Of a DNA stretch of 64,000 nucleotides, positions 18,665-28,771 are shown piece after piece (position 1 is the first letter of the stretch; the number at the start of each line of letters is the position of its first letter). Location of the stretch: assembly GCF_009938205.1 (NCBI RefSeq), contig NZ_AP019654.1:2694540-2758539 (forward strand), written 5' to 3'. The translations under genes were made by a program, and so were the position numbers. The stretch is from Vibrio panuliri (GTDB lineage Bacteria > Pseudomonadota > Gammaproteobacteria > Enterobacterales > Vibrionaceae). The notes below the pieces were generated by a model that made no database searches, was not told where the DNA came from, and was given only the letters and a program-made list of their open reading frames with translations.

Positions 18665-19381
18665 ATGCAAACCCCGCAGATTCTTATCGTTGAAGATGAG
18701 CAAGTAACTCGTAACACACTAAAGAGTATTTTTGAAGCAGAGGGATACGCTGTTTTCGAAGCCAGTGACGGTGAAGAGATGCACCAGATTTTGACTGAAA
18801 GTCAAATCAACTTGGTGATCATGGATATCAACCTTCCAGGTAAAAATGGTCTGTTGCTAGCACGCGAACTTCGTGAGCAAGCTAACGTAGCACTAATGTT
18901 CTTGACTGGCCGCGACAACGAAGTCGATAAAATCCTTGGCCTTGAGATCGGTGCAGATGATTACATCACTAAACCATTTAACCCACGTGAGTTGACGATT
19001 CGTGCACGTAACCTACTAAACCGCTCAATGAACTCTAGCTCAGTTCAAGAAGAAAAGCGTAGCGTTGAAAAATACCAATTCAACGGTTGGGTGCTTGATA
19101 TTAACAGCCGCTCATTGGTTAGCCCTGATGGCGATAGCTACAAGCTTCCTCGCTCAGAGTTCCGTGCACTACTGCACTTCTGTGAGAACCCAGGCAAAAT
19201 CCAGACTCGTGCTGATCTACTGAAAAAAATGACTGGTCGTGAGCTTAAACCGCATGACCGTACTGTTGACGTAACTATTCGTCGTATTCGTAAGCACTTT
19301 GAATCAGTATCTGGTACACCAGAAATCATCGCGACTATTCACGGTGAAGGCTACCGCTTCTGCGGTGAGCTAGAAGATTAA
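18665..19381 (+). CDS. arcA: ArcA, aerobic respiration control response regulator
   Basis: A 238-aa OmpR/PhoB-type regulator. The receiver domain (1-~120) has the acidic pair E10-D11, phospho-acceptor D54 ([13 protein letters not shown]), T/K switch residues and KPFNPREL. The C-terminal winged helix includes [12 protein letters not shown] and the [16 protein letters not shown] recognition region. With the kinase ArcB (not here) it represses respiratory and TCA genes at low O2. A GTAACGCCA spacer follows TTTAGG before the ATG. It lies near thrLABC, as in E. coli across the chromosome zero point. Its own terminator follows. Confidence 0.98.
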   Translation: MQTPQILIVEDEQVTRNTLKSIFEAEGYAVFEASDGEEMHQILTESQINLVIMDINLPGKNGLLLARELREQANVALMFLTGRDNEVDKILGLEIGADDYITKPFNPRELTIRARNLLNRSMNSSSVQEEKRSVEKYQFNGWVLDINSRSLVSPDGDSYKLPRSEFRALLHFCENPGKIQTRADLLKKMTGRELKPHDRTVDVTIRRIRKHFESVSGTPEIIATIHGEGYRFCGELED

Positions 19382-19398
19382 TCTTCAATTATTTTAAG

Positions 19399-19422
19399 AA
19401 AGGAGCCTAATGGCTCCTTTTT
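19399..19422 (+). terminator. Rho-independent terminator of arcA
   Basis: Perfect 9-bp arms AAAGGAGCC / GGCTCCTTT with a TAAT loop and a T run, 18 bp after the arcA stop. Confidence 0.92.
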
Positions 19423-19444
19423 CATTTTCAGCGCTCTCGGAAGT

Positions 19445-19474
19445 AAAAAAAACGCCCATCGAAGATGAGCGTTT
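19445..19474 (-). terminator. Rho-independent terminator of hldE
   Basis: Minus-strand stem AAACGCTCATC-TTC-GATGGGCGTTT (one G-U pair) with a T run, 25 bp past the hldE stop and convergent with the arcA terminator. Confidence 0.88.
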
Positions 19475-19498
19475 GATTGGGGTCTGCGTCAGGTTGAA

Positions 19499-20932
19499 CT
19501 AACCTTTGCCACCTTTAATCGCGTTGATGATTTCACTGGTTGAACAGCCATCTTCAAAGTTAAGCACTTTAACTTCACCACCGTTAGCAATCACTTCTTT
19601 ACCACCAGCAATCTCTTCTGGTTTGTAATCACCACCTTTAACCAATAAGTCAGGCAGAACTTCAGCAATTAAACGCTGCGGTGTATCCTCACCAAATGGA
19701 ACCACCCAATCCACTGCACCAAGGCCAGCAAGAACGGCCATACGGCGATCTGTCGGGTTAACCGGACGACCAGGTCCTTTAAGACGTTTCACTGACTCAT
19801 CCGTGTTTACAGCAACAATCAGGCGATCACCTAATTCTGCGGCGTGGTTAAGGTAAGAAACATGACCCGCATGTAGAATGTCGAAACAACCGTTCGTCAT
19901 CACCACTTTCTCACCGCGTTCTTGTGCCTTTTTCACCGCTTCAATTAAAGCCGCTTCTGAAATCACACCAAAATCGGTGTCGTGGCTACCATGAATCGCT
20001 TCTGCCAGTTCAATAGTCGAAAGCGTTGATGTGCCTAGTTTACCCACAACAACACCCGCTGCAGCGTTAGCTAAAGCACATGCTTGATCTAGCGGTTTGC
20101 CAGCAGAAACAGAGGCTGCCAATACAGAAATAACCGTATCGCCCGCACCAGTTACATCGAACACTTCTTTGGCTTGAGTTGGTAAGTGGAACGGCTCTTG
20201 TCCACGACGGATCAACGTCATGCCATTTTCACTGCGTGTCACCAACAGCGCTTCGAAGTCATACTGTTCAATCAGACCGAGCGCTTTATCAATCAAATCT
20301 TGTTCTGATTTAACTTTACCCACTACCAGTTCAAATTCAGCCATGTTTGGCGTCAACAGCGTTGCACCACGGTAGCGTTCAAAATCTGCCCCTTTAGGGT
20401 CGATGAATACTGGAACATTTGCTGCACGAGCTTTTTGAATAAACTGTTGCACGTGTTCAAGCGCACCTTTGGCGTAATCTGACAACACCACCGCTTTTAC
20501 TTTCGGTAATGCATGGTCCATTCGGTCTAGAATCAGTTCAGGGTCAACACCTTCGAACGGTTCTTCAAAATCTAGACGAATTAACTGCTGACCACGACTC
20601 AGTACACGTAACTTAGTAATGGTTGGCAAGTTTGGTAGTGATACGAAGTCACATTTCACTTTTAACGCCGACAATGTCTCATTGAGGACTTTAGCTGGCT
20701 CATCAATCCCTGTTAAACCAACGATATGAGCATGTCCACCCAGTGAGGCAATATTCATTGCTACGTTTGCAGCACCACCCGGACGCTCTTCGTTGTTTTC
20801 GACTTTCACTACTGGCACTGGCGCTTCTGGCGAGATGCGCCCTGTTGGACCATACCAGTAACGGTCTAGCATTACGTCACCAATAATTAGCACACCCGCT
20901 TGACTGTAGTCAGGTAGGATTGGTTTCATCAT
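19499..20932 (-). CDS. hldE: Bifunctional heptose-7-phosphate kinase / heptose-1-phosphate adenylyltransferase
   Basis: A 477-aa enzyme of ADP-heptose synthesis for the lipopolysaccharide core. The N-terminal part is a PfkB-type sugar kinase ([31 protein letters not shown], ~residues 1-320). The C-terminal part is a nucleotidyltransferase ([19 protein letters not shown] with HxGH, ~345-477). Two tandem ATGs exist; the second (20929) sits at the better distance from GGAG. It lies 86 bp after glnE on the same strand, the order known from E. coli. Confidence 0.98.
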   Translation of the reverse strand: MMKPILPDYSQAGVLIIGDVMLDRYWYGPTGRISPEAPVPVVKVENNEERPGGAANVAMNIASLGGHAHIVGLTGIDEPAKVLNETLSALKVKCDFVSLPNLPTITKLRVLSRGQQLIRLDFEEPFEGVDPELILDRMDHALPKVKAVVLSDYAKGALEHVQQFIQKARAANVPVFIDPKGADFERYRGATLLTPNMAEFELVVGKVKSEQDLIDKALGLIEQYDFEALLVTRSENGMTLIRRGQEPFHLPTQAKEVFDVTGAGDTVISVLAASVSAGKPLDQACALANAAAGVVVGKLGTSTLSTIELAEAIHGSHDTDFGVISEAALIEAVKKAQERGEKVVMTNGCFDILHAGHVSYLNHAAELGDRLIVAVNTDESVKRLKGPGRPVNPTDRRMAVLAGLGAVDWVVPFGEDTPQRLIAEVLPDLLVKGGDYKPEEIAGGKEVIANGGEVKVLNFEDGCSTSEIINAIKGGKG

Positions 20933-21018
20933 GTAACTCCACTATTTAATTCATGACAAAGTTTATCATAGCCCCTAAACGGGCTAAACCTTTAGATTCT
21001 TTACCCAGCAAGATAACG

Positions 21019-23859
21019 CTAGCCTAACCATTGTTGCCATGTATCGACCACGAGTTGGCGCTCTTGAGTGAATTTTTCGTCAGCCACATCCGCATCTAAG
21101 TTAAGCAAATTGCGTCGATGGATTTGGTCACGCATTGATGTGTAAGCGTTTGTCACTGCTAACGCTTGCCCTTCATCCATAATGCCTTGTGCAATCAAAG
21201 ATTCAAAGATACGCACATTGTCAGACCACCGAGTTAGCTTCGGTTTTTGATGGCTAAAATTGAGCACCAGATATTGAGCAAGAAACTCGATATCAGTAAT
21301 GCCGCCAGGGTCTTGTTTAAGCATAAACCGCCCAGCTTTCTTGCCTCCTAAATGGTCACGCATTTTGCTGCGCATATCGACCACTTGCTGCTTCAATTGT
21401 TGTGGCTCGCGCTCTAAACAGAGAATCGAATGTCGGATCTCATGAAACGCTTTTTGCAATGGCTCATCACCATAGATCATCCGCGCTCGAACCAAAGCTT
21501 GATGCTCCCAAGTCCATGCCTCGGTACGTTGATATTCTTCGAATGCATCAGTTGGACTGACTAAGAGACCCGAGGCTCCTGATGGACGTAAGCGAGTGTC
21601 CACTTCGTATAGAATGCCTGATGCGGTGCGGGTTGAGAAAATATGGATAATGCGCTGCGCCAATCGCAAATAAAACTGGCGTCCATCAATATCTTTCTTG
21701 CCGTCAGTATACGCACTGACAGGGCAATCATGCATAAACACGATATCAAGGTCAGAGTTATAACCAAGCTCCCATCCACCAACTTTACCATAGCCGACCA
21801 CAGCAAAACCCTTACCTTCACGGTCTTTAAGATGGTTAGGCTGGCCATATTTCGCCACCATCTGCTGCCAAGCTTGATTCACGACACACTCAACAATCGC
21901 TTCAGATAAATAGGTTAAGTGATCACTTACTTTCATCACAGGAAGTACACCTGCGATATCCGCAGCAGCGATACGCAAAATACAGATTTGCTTAAACTGA
22001 CGCAAAGCTTCCATCTGTTGCTCCATGTCATCTTCTGGAATACGCGCTAGATAATCACGTAACTCCGTGCGATATGACGTTAACGGAATTGGGTTGTACA
22101 GGTGCTGCGGGTCAATCAATTCATCCAATAGGATAGGGTAACGTCCAAGCTGCTCCGAAATCATCGGGCTGGCGGTGCACAACCGCACTAGTTGGGTCAG
22201 TGCTGCGCTATGTTCATCCAGCAACTCTAAGTAAGTCGTACGCGTAACAATTCGATGCAGTAAGTGGAGCACTCTCGGCAAGCCAAATTGTGCATCAGGG
22301 TGAGCAAATATCGCTTCAAACATCTTTGGCATTAATCGATTGAGCACTTCTCGACCTCGTGGTCCAAGAGTCTTTTTCGCCAAATCTTGTTTAAAACTAA
22401 TTATGGTTTTCGCCATACTTTCCGGCTCTGCCACTTGGAGATCATTGACTAAGATGTTTTCAATCACATCACTGTGTTGTGCCATGTCCCAAAGCTCACT
22501 GAAGTGTTTTGCCACTTCTCCATGCTCTTCTTCATCATCTCCAATCAAGTGGGTAAATACGTTGTGAACATTCGCCATATTGAGCTGAACTTGCTCAAGC
22601 AATTGATCCCATTGTGAATACCCCATCGCAACCGCCAATTGCAATTGCTCAACCTCGCCATCAGGTAACGTTTGGGTCTGCTTGTCAGCCATAGCTTGCA
22701 GTAAGTTTTCCAACCGACGTAAGAAACGATAAGCGGTGCGCAAATGCACGACCTCTTCTTTTTTCAGCAATTCCAGCTCTTCGATAGCATCAAGCGTGAC
22801 CAATAGTCCTCGTTGACGCAGACTCGGTTCGCGTCCGCCACGAATCAGTTGAAATACCTGCGCGATAAACTCGACTTCACGAATACCACCAGCGCCGAGT
22901 TTGATGTTGTTACTCAGCCCACGACGACGCACCTCACTGCTGATCATCGACTTCATTCGACGTAGTGATTGAATGGCACTGAAATCGATATAACGACGGA
23001 ACACAAATGGACGCAGCATTTGACGCAGCTCCTGATACTCAGGATACATCTCACGCCCCATGACTCGCGCTTTAATCATCGCATAGCGTTCCCAGTCTCG
23101 CCCTTGCTCCTGATAGTAATCTTCCAGCGCCGCATAGCTCATGACTAAAGGCCCGCTGTCACCAAATGGGCGGATACGCATATCAACTCGGTAGCAAAAA
23201 CCATCAAAGGTTTGCTGATCGAGCGCCTTGATAATCCGCTGTCCTAGGCGAGTAAAAAACTGTGCATTGGCAATGCTGCGACGTGCGCCTTGAGTTTCGC
23301 CATTCTCTGGATAGGTAAAAATCAGATCAATATCCGATGAGAAGTTCAGTTCGCCACCACCTAATTTACCCATACCAATAATCAACATAGGCTGTGCTTC
23401 ACCTTGTTCATTACAAGGGGTGCCATAGAGTTCACAACAGGCTTGATATTGCCATTGATAGGTTTCAAAGATCATCGCTTCAGCAAGTTGCGAAACGTGT
23501 TCCAAGCTCTCTTCCAAACTCCAAGATGCAGAAAAATCACGCCAAGCAATATAAGCCATTTCACGATTTCTAAACTGACGCAAGACGCGCTGGCCACTCA
23601 TTTCATCGCTGCATCCCATCAACTGCTCAGATAGCAATTGTCGATATAAACTCACTCGCTCTGATTGCGCTAACATCGCAGGCAATTCCGTACGAAGTTG
23701 CTCATCTTTTGCCAAAACATCAATAACAAATTGGCTCAGTCCGGCGACATATTCAAGTTGGTGATAAACATCTTCTGGCCACTGCTGATCTAAGTGGTAA
23801 TGCGCTAAGTTTTCCAATGCAGACTGCGATATCGAGTTGAGAGATGAAGGCAACGGCAT
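21019..23859 (-). CDS. glnE: Glutamine synthetase adenylyltransferase/deadenylylase
   Basis: A 946-aa protein, exactly the E. coli GlnE length once the start is set at 23859 (AAGGAAGAATC before the ATG; a longer frame to 23901 adds 14 residues without support). It carries two nucleotidyltransferase domains: LIIGMGKLGGGELNFSSDIDLIF in the N half (deadenylylation) and VVGYGKVGGWELGYNSDLDIVF in the C half (adenylylation). Helical domains follow each. It tunes glutamine synthetase activity in response to PII protein and glutamine. hldE lies downstream. Confidence 0.98.
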   Translation of the reverse strand: MPLPSSLNSISQSALENLAHYHLDQQWPEDVYHQLEYVAGLSQFVIDVLAKDEQLRTELPAMLAQSERVSLYRQLLSEQLMGCSDEMSGQRVLRQFRNREMAYIAWRDFSASWSLEESLEHVSQLAEAMIFETYQWQYQACCELYGTPCNEQGEAQPMLIIGMGKLGGGELNFSSDIDLIFTYPENGETQGARRSIANAQFFTRLGQRIIKALDQQTFDGFCYRVDMRIRPFGDSGPLVMSYAALEDYYQEQGRDWERYAMIKARVMGREMYPEYQELRQMLRPFVFRRYIDFSAIQSLRRMKSMISSEVRRRGLSNNIKLGAGGIREVEFIAQVFQLIRGGREPSLRQRGLLVTLDAIEELELLKKEEVVHLRTAYRFLRRLENLLQAMADKQTQTLPDGEVEQLQLAVAMGYSQWDQLLEQVQLNMANVHNVFTHLIGDDEEEHGEVAKHFSELWDMAQHSDVIENILVNDLQVAEPESMAKTIISFKQDLAKKTLGPRGREVLNRLMPKMFEAIFAHPDAQFGLPRVLHLLHRIVTRTTYLELLDEHSAALTQLVRLCTASPMISEQLGRYPILLDELIDPQHLYNPIPLTSYRTELRDYLARIPEDDMEQQMEALRQFKQICILRIAAADIAGVLPVMKVSDHLTYLSEAIVECVVNQAWQQMVAKYGQPNHLKDREGKGFAVVGYGKVGGWELGYNSDLDIVFMHDCPVSAYTDGKKDIDGRQFYLRLAQRIIHIFSTRTASGILYEVDTRLRPSGASGLLVSPTDAFEEYQRTEAWTWEHQALVRARMIYGDEPLQKAFHEIRHSILCLEREPQQLKQQVVDMRSKMRDHLGGKKAGRFMLKQDPGGITDIEFLAQYLVLNFSHQKPKLTRWSDNVRIFESLIAQGIMDEGQALAVTNAYTSMRDQIHRRNLLNLDADVADEKFTQERQLVVDTWQQWLG

Positions 23860-23946
23860 GATTCTTCCTTGTAGATGAAAGCTGTGTTTAAACTGGGTCA
23901 ACGGCCCGTTTGATATGTGCGCTTAGTTATAACAAACTTTAGCCAA

Positions 23947-23979
23947 TAAAAAACGCCTGCTAATCAATAGCAGGCGTTT
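23947..23979 (-). terminator. Rho-independent terminator of the chemoreceptor gene
   Basis: Perfect 12-bp arms AAACGCCTGCTA / TAGCAGGCGTTT, 5-nt loop, followed by T6 on the minus strand; 19 bp past the MCP stop. It separates the MCP gene from glnE. Confidence 0.93.
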
Positions 23980-23998
23980 ATTCATTCAGTCTGTGAGA

Positions 23999-25255
23999 TC
24001 ACACCTTGAACGAGGCGATTTTGGTATCCAGCTCTTCGGCATTTTTCTGCATGATCTCAGACGTTTCGAGCAGCTCCGTCACCACGGTCACCGAGGCTTC
24101 AACCAGTTCACGAACATTGGTTAGGTTCTGGCTCATCTCTTCTGCCACACTGCTTTGCTGACCTGCAGCGGTAGCAATTTGGAAGTTCATATCATTAATT
24201 TGGTTAACTTGCGTCACAATGCCATCGAGCTCACTACCTGCATTGGTCACCAACTCAACGCCCTCTGCTGCCTCAACAACACTTTTCTCCATTAACTCAA
24301 CCGCAGAGTTAGCACTGCTTTGCAGTTGTGAAATCATTTCCTGAATCTCAACGGTTGCTTGTTGAGTACGCTGGGCAAGATTACGCACTTCATCTGCAAC
24401 CACGGCAAAACCGCGGCCAGCTTCACCCGCACGCGCCGCTTCAATCGCGGCATTCAGTGCCAATAAGTTTGTTTGCTCAGAAATTCCCTGAATGGTACCT
24501 ACCACACTGCCAATTTTATCGACGCTCTCTTCAACTTGGTTGACCGCCTGCGCTGACGCAGCAATATCTTGCGACAGTTCGCTAATTTTACCTACCGTAT
24601 CCTGAACGAAACGCTGCCCCGTCGCAGCTTGAGTCGAGGCACTCTCTGTCAACGATGAGGCATTTTGTGCGTGACCTGCCACTGTTTGTACCGTTGACGT
24701 CATTTCGTTCATCGCCGTTGCCAACTGATCGATTTCTTCAAACTCTTCTTCGGCCGATTCTTTCGTTTCCGACATACTTAACGTCATCACTTCCGTTAGG
24801 CCTGCCAGCTCTTGCGAAGAACTCACTTGAGTTTTAATCAGATCTTGCAGTTGCGCTCTGGTTTTTTCTAACTCACGTGCAACGTCACCATATTCATCGC
24901 GGCACTCTAGACGTACCACCGTTGATAAGTCACCACTTGCCATGCGTTTAATGGCTGCGCTGAGGTACTGAGTTTGACGCAGCATGATCCGCGCTGCAAA
25001 AAGAAGAACAAAGACAAATACGCCAATTAAGGCCATGGTCTGCCATACAACATCAACCAAATATGCTTCATAGTGTTCACGTGCGACGGCAGCATTGCCG
25101 GTTGCCGCAAGAAGTGAGTCGTAGAACGTCTCTGCGTCCCATAGTTGCTTGCCGATGATCAGTAAGGTACTGAACACCATCAGCATGGCCATCTTAGGGA
25201 CGAGACGAATATCCGTAATCACTCGTTCCCATGGCTTAAATGCCATTGTTGTCAT
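23999..25255 (-). CDS. Methyl-accepting chemotaxis protein with a short periplasmic loop
   Basis: A 418-aa chemoreceptor. Two membrane helices (~20-37 and ~70-88) flank only ~32 periplasmic residues, too few for a usual ligand-binding domain. A HAMP-like segment (~89-140) and the cytoplasmic signalling domain follow, with the hairpin tip [35 protein letters not shown] (~255-290). It probably relays an internal or membrane cue to the CheA/CheW array. No che genes are nearby. It lies between glnE and a CYTH-CHAD gene that are neighbours in E. coli, so it and the K+ channel gene look inserted. Confidence 0.93.
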   Translation of the reverse strand: MTTMAFKPWERVITDIRLVPKMAMLMVFSTLLIIGKQLWDAETFYDSLLAATGNAAVAREHYEAYLVDVVWQTMALIGVFVFVLLFAARIMLRQTQYLSAAIKRMASGDLSTVVRLECRDEYGDVARELEKTRAQLQDLIKTQVSSSQELAGLTEVMTLSMSETKESAEEEFEEIDQLATAMNEMTSTVQTVAGHAQNASSLTESASTQAATGQRFVQDTVGKISELSQDIAASAQAVNQVEESVDKIGSVVGTIQGISEQTNLLALNAAIEAARAGEAGRGFAVVADEVRNLAQRTQQATVEIQEMISQLQSSANSAVELMEKSVVEAAEGVELVTNAGSELDGIVTQVNQINDMNFQIATAAGQQSSVAEEMSQNLTNVRELVEASVTVVTELLETSEIMQKNAEELDTKIASFKV

Positions 25256-25359
25256 TGTTAGTTCTCCACTAAGTCATGTAATCTTTCTACAGCAGCGAAA
25301 AGAGCCTTCTAAAAAAATGGTTCTTTTGTATTAGTATCTATATTTATTTCGAGCCTCGT

Positions 25360-26181
25360 ATGAATAGAAATGATATCAAAGACGAAACCAAACCGATGAG
25401 CTTGCTGTCACTAATTCTGTCATTCATGGCACTATTTGTGATATCTGCGTTACTGTTTTTTCCTATTAAAACCGAGACACGTCAAATTTTAATCGGCTTG
25501 GACTTCGTCATCTGTAGTATTTTTCTTCTACAACTAACGATTGATTTGATCCGCTCCGCAAACAAAAGGCTGTTTTTGAAAAAACACTGGATAGATTTCA
25601 TCGCCAGTGTGCCGATGATCGAACCACTGCGCTTCGCACGGATTTTTCATATTTTGCGAGTCATCTTGGTGATTCGCTCGAGCCGCAGTATCGTCAAGCA
25701 AGTGTTGAGTAATCGAAAAGAGACCACTATCGCGTCAATCCTGTTGCTTTTAGTGGTGTTACTCACTCTGGGATCGAGCGTGATGCTATTTGTTGAGGGA
25801 CATTCACCTGACGCCAATATCACCTCTGGGGCAGACGCCCTGTGGTGGGCACTCGTGACTATATCGACGGTTGGCTATGGGGATCATTATCCTGTAACTG
25901 AGCTAGGTAAAATCGTCGCGGCAGCGATTATTCTTTGTGGTGTGGGGTTGTTCGGTATGATTTCCGGCTTGATTACCTCGGTCATCACCTCGCCAAGTAA
26001 GATGCAGGCGCTAAAAGCAGAACAAAAAGAAAAACAAATGCTAATGCTGTTAGAACAGCAACAAGTCATCTTACAACGACTAGAGAAGCTGGAAAGAAAG
26101 ATGAGCAAAGATATTGATAAGCTGCATCAAAACTGCGGTGACGCTTCTCATAAGGAAAACCACCACCACGACCAGTCGTAA
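25360..26181 (+). CDS. Voltage-gated-type potassium channel, six-helix
   Basis: A 273-aa ion channel. Segments S1-S3 span ~13-90 and an arginine-bearing S4-like helix spans ~91-115 (RFARIFHILRVILVIRSSRS). S5 is at ~122-146, then a pore loop with the K+ selectivity filter TVGYGD at 170-175, and S6. The tail (~215-273) is a glutamine/lysine-rich coiled coil ending in a His-rich stretch (HKENHHHDQS). No RCK/TrkA_N domain is present. It is divergent from the MCP gene with a 104-bp shared gap. Function is potassium flux across the inner membrane; gating signal unknown. Confidence 0.92.
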   Translation: MNRNDIKDETKPMSLLSLILSFMALFVISALLFFPIKTETRQILIGLDFVICSIFLLQLTIDLIRSANKRLFLKKHWIDFIASVPMIEPLRFARIFHILRVILVIRSSRSIVKQVLSNRKETTIASILLLLVVLLTLGSSVMLFVEGHSPDANITSGADALWWALVTISTVGYGDHYPVTELGKIVAAAIILCGVGLFGMISGLITSVITSPSKMQALKAEQKEKQMLMLLEQQQVILQRLEKLERKMSKDIDKLHQNCGDASHKENHHHDQS

Positions 26182-26198
26182 TGCGGCTAACCGGCATT

Positions 26199-26226
26199 AA
26201 AAAAGAGAGCTGACGCTCTCTTTTTA
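26199..26226. terminator. Bidirectional terminator between the K+ channel and CYTH-CHAD genes
   Basis: GAGAGC-TGAC-GCTCTC flanked by A6 and T5 tracts, so it serves both converging genes. Confidence 0.9.
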
Positions 26227-26236
26227 CTTAATCTGA

Positions 26237-27754
26237 TTACTCTTGCCAGTATGGTTCAGCCTCAATACAAATCACACGCGTCTGTTCCATTGCGTGTAAG
26301 ATTGAGGTCTCTTGACGGAACAACCAGCGTTCAAGCTGCTCTCGCTCATCCCCTTCCAGCCTATCAACCATAAGCTCTAGTGGTTTCAGCGTTAACAAGT
26401 CATCAATGCCTTGTAGTAAGTCAGCCCATGGTAGGCGGAAACTCTTACGCTCGTCCGCATCATAGAGGCTGGCAAAACCAACACCCGTATACAAGTTACG
26501 CATTAAGCCATACTGCTGATCGATGTAGTCTTGTGGGTTCATCACTTTCTCTGGTGGGAAAGCTTGCATCAACTCATGCCATGTACGCTCAAGTTGCTCA
26601 ACCGAAAATGGCAGTATGTTCTGAGCCATCGCTTGACGAGACTTATCGTCAAGGAAAGGTTGCCAGCCGCGAGTTAATATCCATCGGCTAAGATCAAGCA
26701 GCAATGCGGTATAACGAGCGGAGTTAAACTGTGCCAGCATATCCTCACGTGACGGTAACTCGTGTTGGATTTCACTCAACTCTTTGATCAGGAATTTACG
26801 CGCATCCAACTTACGTAATGCATGACCTTTATCTTCGAGTAAATCTTCTAGATAGTCGTATTGCTTGATCCACTCAAGATCTTGCTCAAGCCATTTCAGT
26901 TCTTGTCGAATCAATGCGCTCGCTTTACGAGGAACGATATCACCAAAGATGGTTAAGGTTTGACGAATAAAACTGATGGAGTTTTTTATCTCGTGTAACG
27001 CATCAATAGACTCACGTTCACAATAGATTTGCTCATGGTAATGCCAATGAGATAGCGCATGCTCAAGCGAGATAATCAAGCAAGACTCAACGGTGTCATT
27101 TTTATCTGTTGCCACCAAATCCATTGCTTGAACTTCATCGCCATCATAACCGTGGGCGAGACGATAACCGCGAGCCGCTTTACTTAAGTTGCCCAAGCGC
27201 ATCCCGCCGTTATCGCTTAAACTACGCGCCAGCGTAAATAGCGCATCAGTTTGACCCGACTTCAGCTCTAACTCGACTTCACAGATGGTGTCACGTTCTT
27301 CACCCGCAAGCACTTCTCCTTGGTCGAACGCTACTTCAACTTGGCTGCCATCAGGCATCGCAATCAACCACTGTTCACGAGTAAAATTGGTGGAGAAAAG
27401 TGGAGCAAGTTCTGCTTGTAATGTTTCAATATCTTTACCCATCGGCCAAATATCGCCAGGGTGCAAAGTGAGATCTGGATCATTACAGGAATGTTCAGCG
27501 TTATATTCTGGGCGCTGATGTAAGCCGGCAACCACTCGTCCAGCTGTCTTTACCGTTTGCACGAACACTTCATCGAAACGGCGAATTCTAAGGCCAATAT
27601 CGTGCTGTCTTAGCCAGTTTTCCGGTGTATCAAAATAAGTGTTACCCAGCTCACGACAGCTATGCTGAAGTATCTTTGCTTCAGAAATTTTTTGACGTAA
27701 AGTTTCTGAAAAATCTGGAGAAACAAAAAACTTCAGTTCTATCTCGGTTTCCAT
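26237..27754 (-). CDS. CYTH-CHAD protein, inorganic triphosphatase (YgiF-like)
   Basis: A 505-aa protein. The N-terminal CYTH domain (~1-200) opens with ETEIELKF, the ExExK metal/triphosphate motif, and has the basic tunnel residues GLRIRRF and QTVKTAGR. The C-terminal part (~215-505) is a CHAD helical domain rich in His and Arg, thought to bind polyphosphate. E. coli YgiF (~433 aa) hydrolyses inorganic triphosphate. The start is set at 27754 with AAAGGT upstream; an upstream in-frame extension of 25 residues is not CYTH-like. In E. coli ygiF adjoins glnE; here two unrelated genes intervene. A PhoU-like/PiT pair is divergent, suggesting a phosphate theme. Confidence 0.9.
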   Translation of the reverse strand: METEIELKFFVSPDFSETLRQKISEAKILQHSCRELGNTYFDTPENWLRQHDIGLRIRRFDEVFVQTVKTAGRVVAGLHQRPEYNAEHSCNDPDLTLHPGDIWPMGKDIETLQAELAPLFSTNFTREQWLIAMPDGSQVEVAFDQGEVLAGEERDTICEVELELKSGQTDALFTLARSLSDNGGMRLGNLSKAARGYRLAHGYDGDEVQAMDLVATDKNDTVESCLIISLEHALSHWHYHEQIYCERESIDALHEIKNSISFIRQTLTIFGDIVPRKASALIRQELKWLEQDLEWIKQYDYLEDLLEDKGHALRKLDARKFLIKELSEIQHELPSREDMLAQFNSARYTALLLDLSRWILTRGWQPFLDDKSRQAMAQNILPFSVEQLERTWHELMQAFPPEKVMNPQDYIDQQYGLMRNLYTGVGFASLYDADERKSFRLPWADLLQGIDDLLTLKPLELMVDRLEGDEREQLERWLFRQETSILHAMEQTRVICIEAEPYWQE

Positions 27755-27954
27755 AGTTATACCTTTCAAAGCAGATAGAGACAGGATATTGCGATATTTC
27801 TTGCTCGGCAAGAGCGAAATATCGCTCAATTGATGATCTAAAACAGTTTTAATGATGGATTTAATGCGTTACCATGCGCGCCTTTATAGCCATCGCACAA
27901 CATTTCACCCCTAAAGGGTGTATTGTTACTTATGGGTTATATTTAGTAGGTTGA

Positions 27955-28641
27955 ATGACCATGCCAGTAAATACAATTATGGGGTTATTTGCAAAGTCCC
28001 CAATTAAGCCTTTGCAGCGTCACGTAGTGTGCGTTAATGAATGTTGCTCTCACCTAGTAAACTTCTTTGAGGTTTGTGCTCAAGGTGACTGGGAGAAAGC
28101 ATCTGAAATTCGTGCTCAAATTTCTCACCTAGAGAAAGAAGCGGACGTACTCAAGCGCGAAATTCGTATCAAACTTCCTCGAGGTTTGTTTATGCCTGTG
28201 GATCGTAGCGACATGCTAGAGCTACTGACACAGCAAGACAAACTCGCAAATCTTGCTAAAGATATCGCAGGTCGCGTTTTTGGCCGCCGATTAGCAATTC
28301 CTGCTCCTCTTCAAGAAAACTTTATCGCTTACGTTAAACGTTGCCTCGATGCAGCTCAGCAAGCGCAGAAAGTGATCAGCGAGCTGGATGAACTATTGGA
28401 AACAGGTTTCAAAGGTCGAGAGGTCACTCTTGTAGCAGAGATGATCAATCAACTAGACAAGATTGAAGATGACACCGATGCGATGCAGATCCAACTTCGC
28501 CAACAATTAATGGCGATTGAACACGATTTGAATCCTATCGACGTGATGTTCCTTTATAAGATTTTAGAATGGGTTGGCGGTATTGCCGATCAAGCACAGC
28601 GCGTAGGTGCTCGATTAGAAGTGATGCTATCCCGCTCATAA
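27955..28641 (+). CDS. PhoU-like DUF47 protein (TIGR00153 family)
   Basis: A 228-aa all-helical protein of the DUF47/PhoU-like class, with GDWEKASEIRAQISHLEKEADVLKREIRIKLPRGLFMPVDRSDML near the N half. Members usually sit beside PiT phosphate carriers and are thought to regulate them. Here the PiT gene follows 130 bp later on the same strand. Start is 27955 or the ATG two codons on (27961); both are within reach of the AGG. An imperfect hairpin (CACCCC near 28678-28684, GGGGTTTT near 28717-28724) lies in the gap and could attenuate read-through. Confidence 0.88.
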   Translation: MTMPVNTIMGLFAKSPIKPLQRHVVCVNECCSHLVNFFEVCAQGDWEKASEIRAQISHLEKEADVLKREIRIKLPRGLFMPVDRSDMLELLTQQDKLANLAKDIAGRVFGRRLAIPAPLQENFIAYVKRCLDAAQQAQKVISELDELLETGFKGREVTLVAEMINQLDKIEDDTDAMQIQLRQQLMAIEHDLNPIDVMFLYKILEWVGGIADQAQRVGARLEVMLSRS

Positions 28642-28771
28642 ATGTAAGTTAACTCAATAACGAGACATCTTTAAAACACACCCCAGTTAGGCGATGAGTA
28701 TTTCGACGCTTAAGGGGTTTTCTCGTGTTTAAAATTTGGCTCCGCTTATTATCAAACAACTAGGTATTACG

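Noticed and set aside
28678..28724. CACCCC...GGGGTTTT hairpin between the DUF47 and PiT genes as a terminator
   Set aside because: Large, imperfect loop and no clean T run; mentioned in the DUF47 entry only as a possible attenuator.
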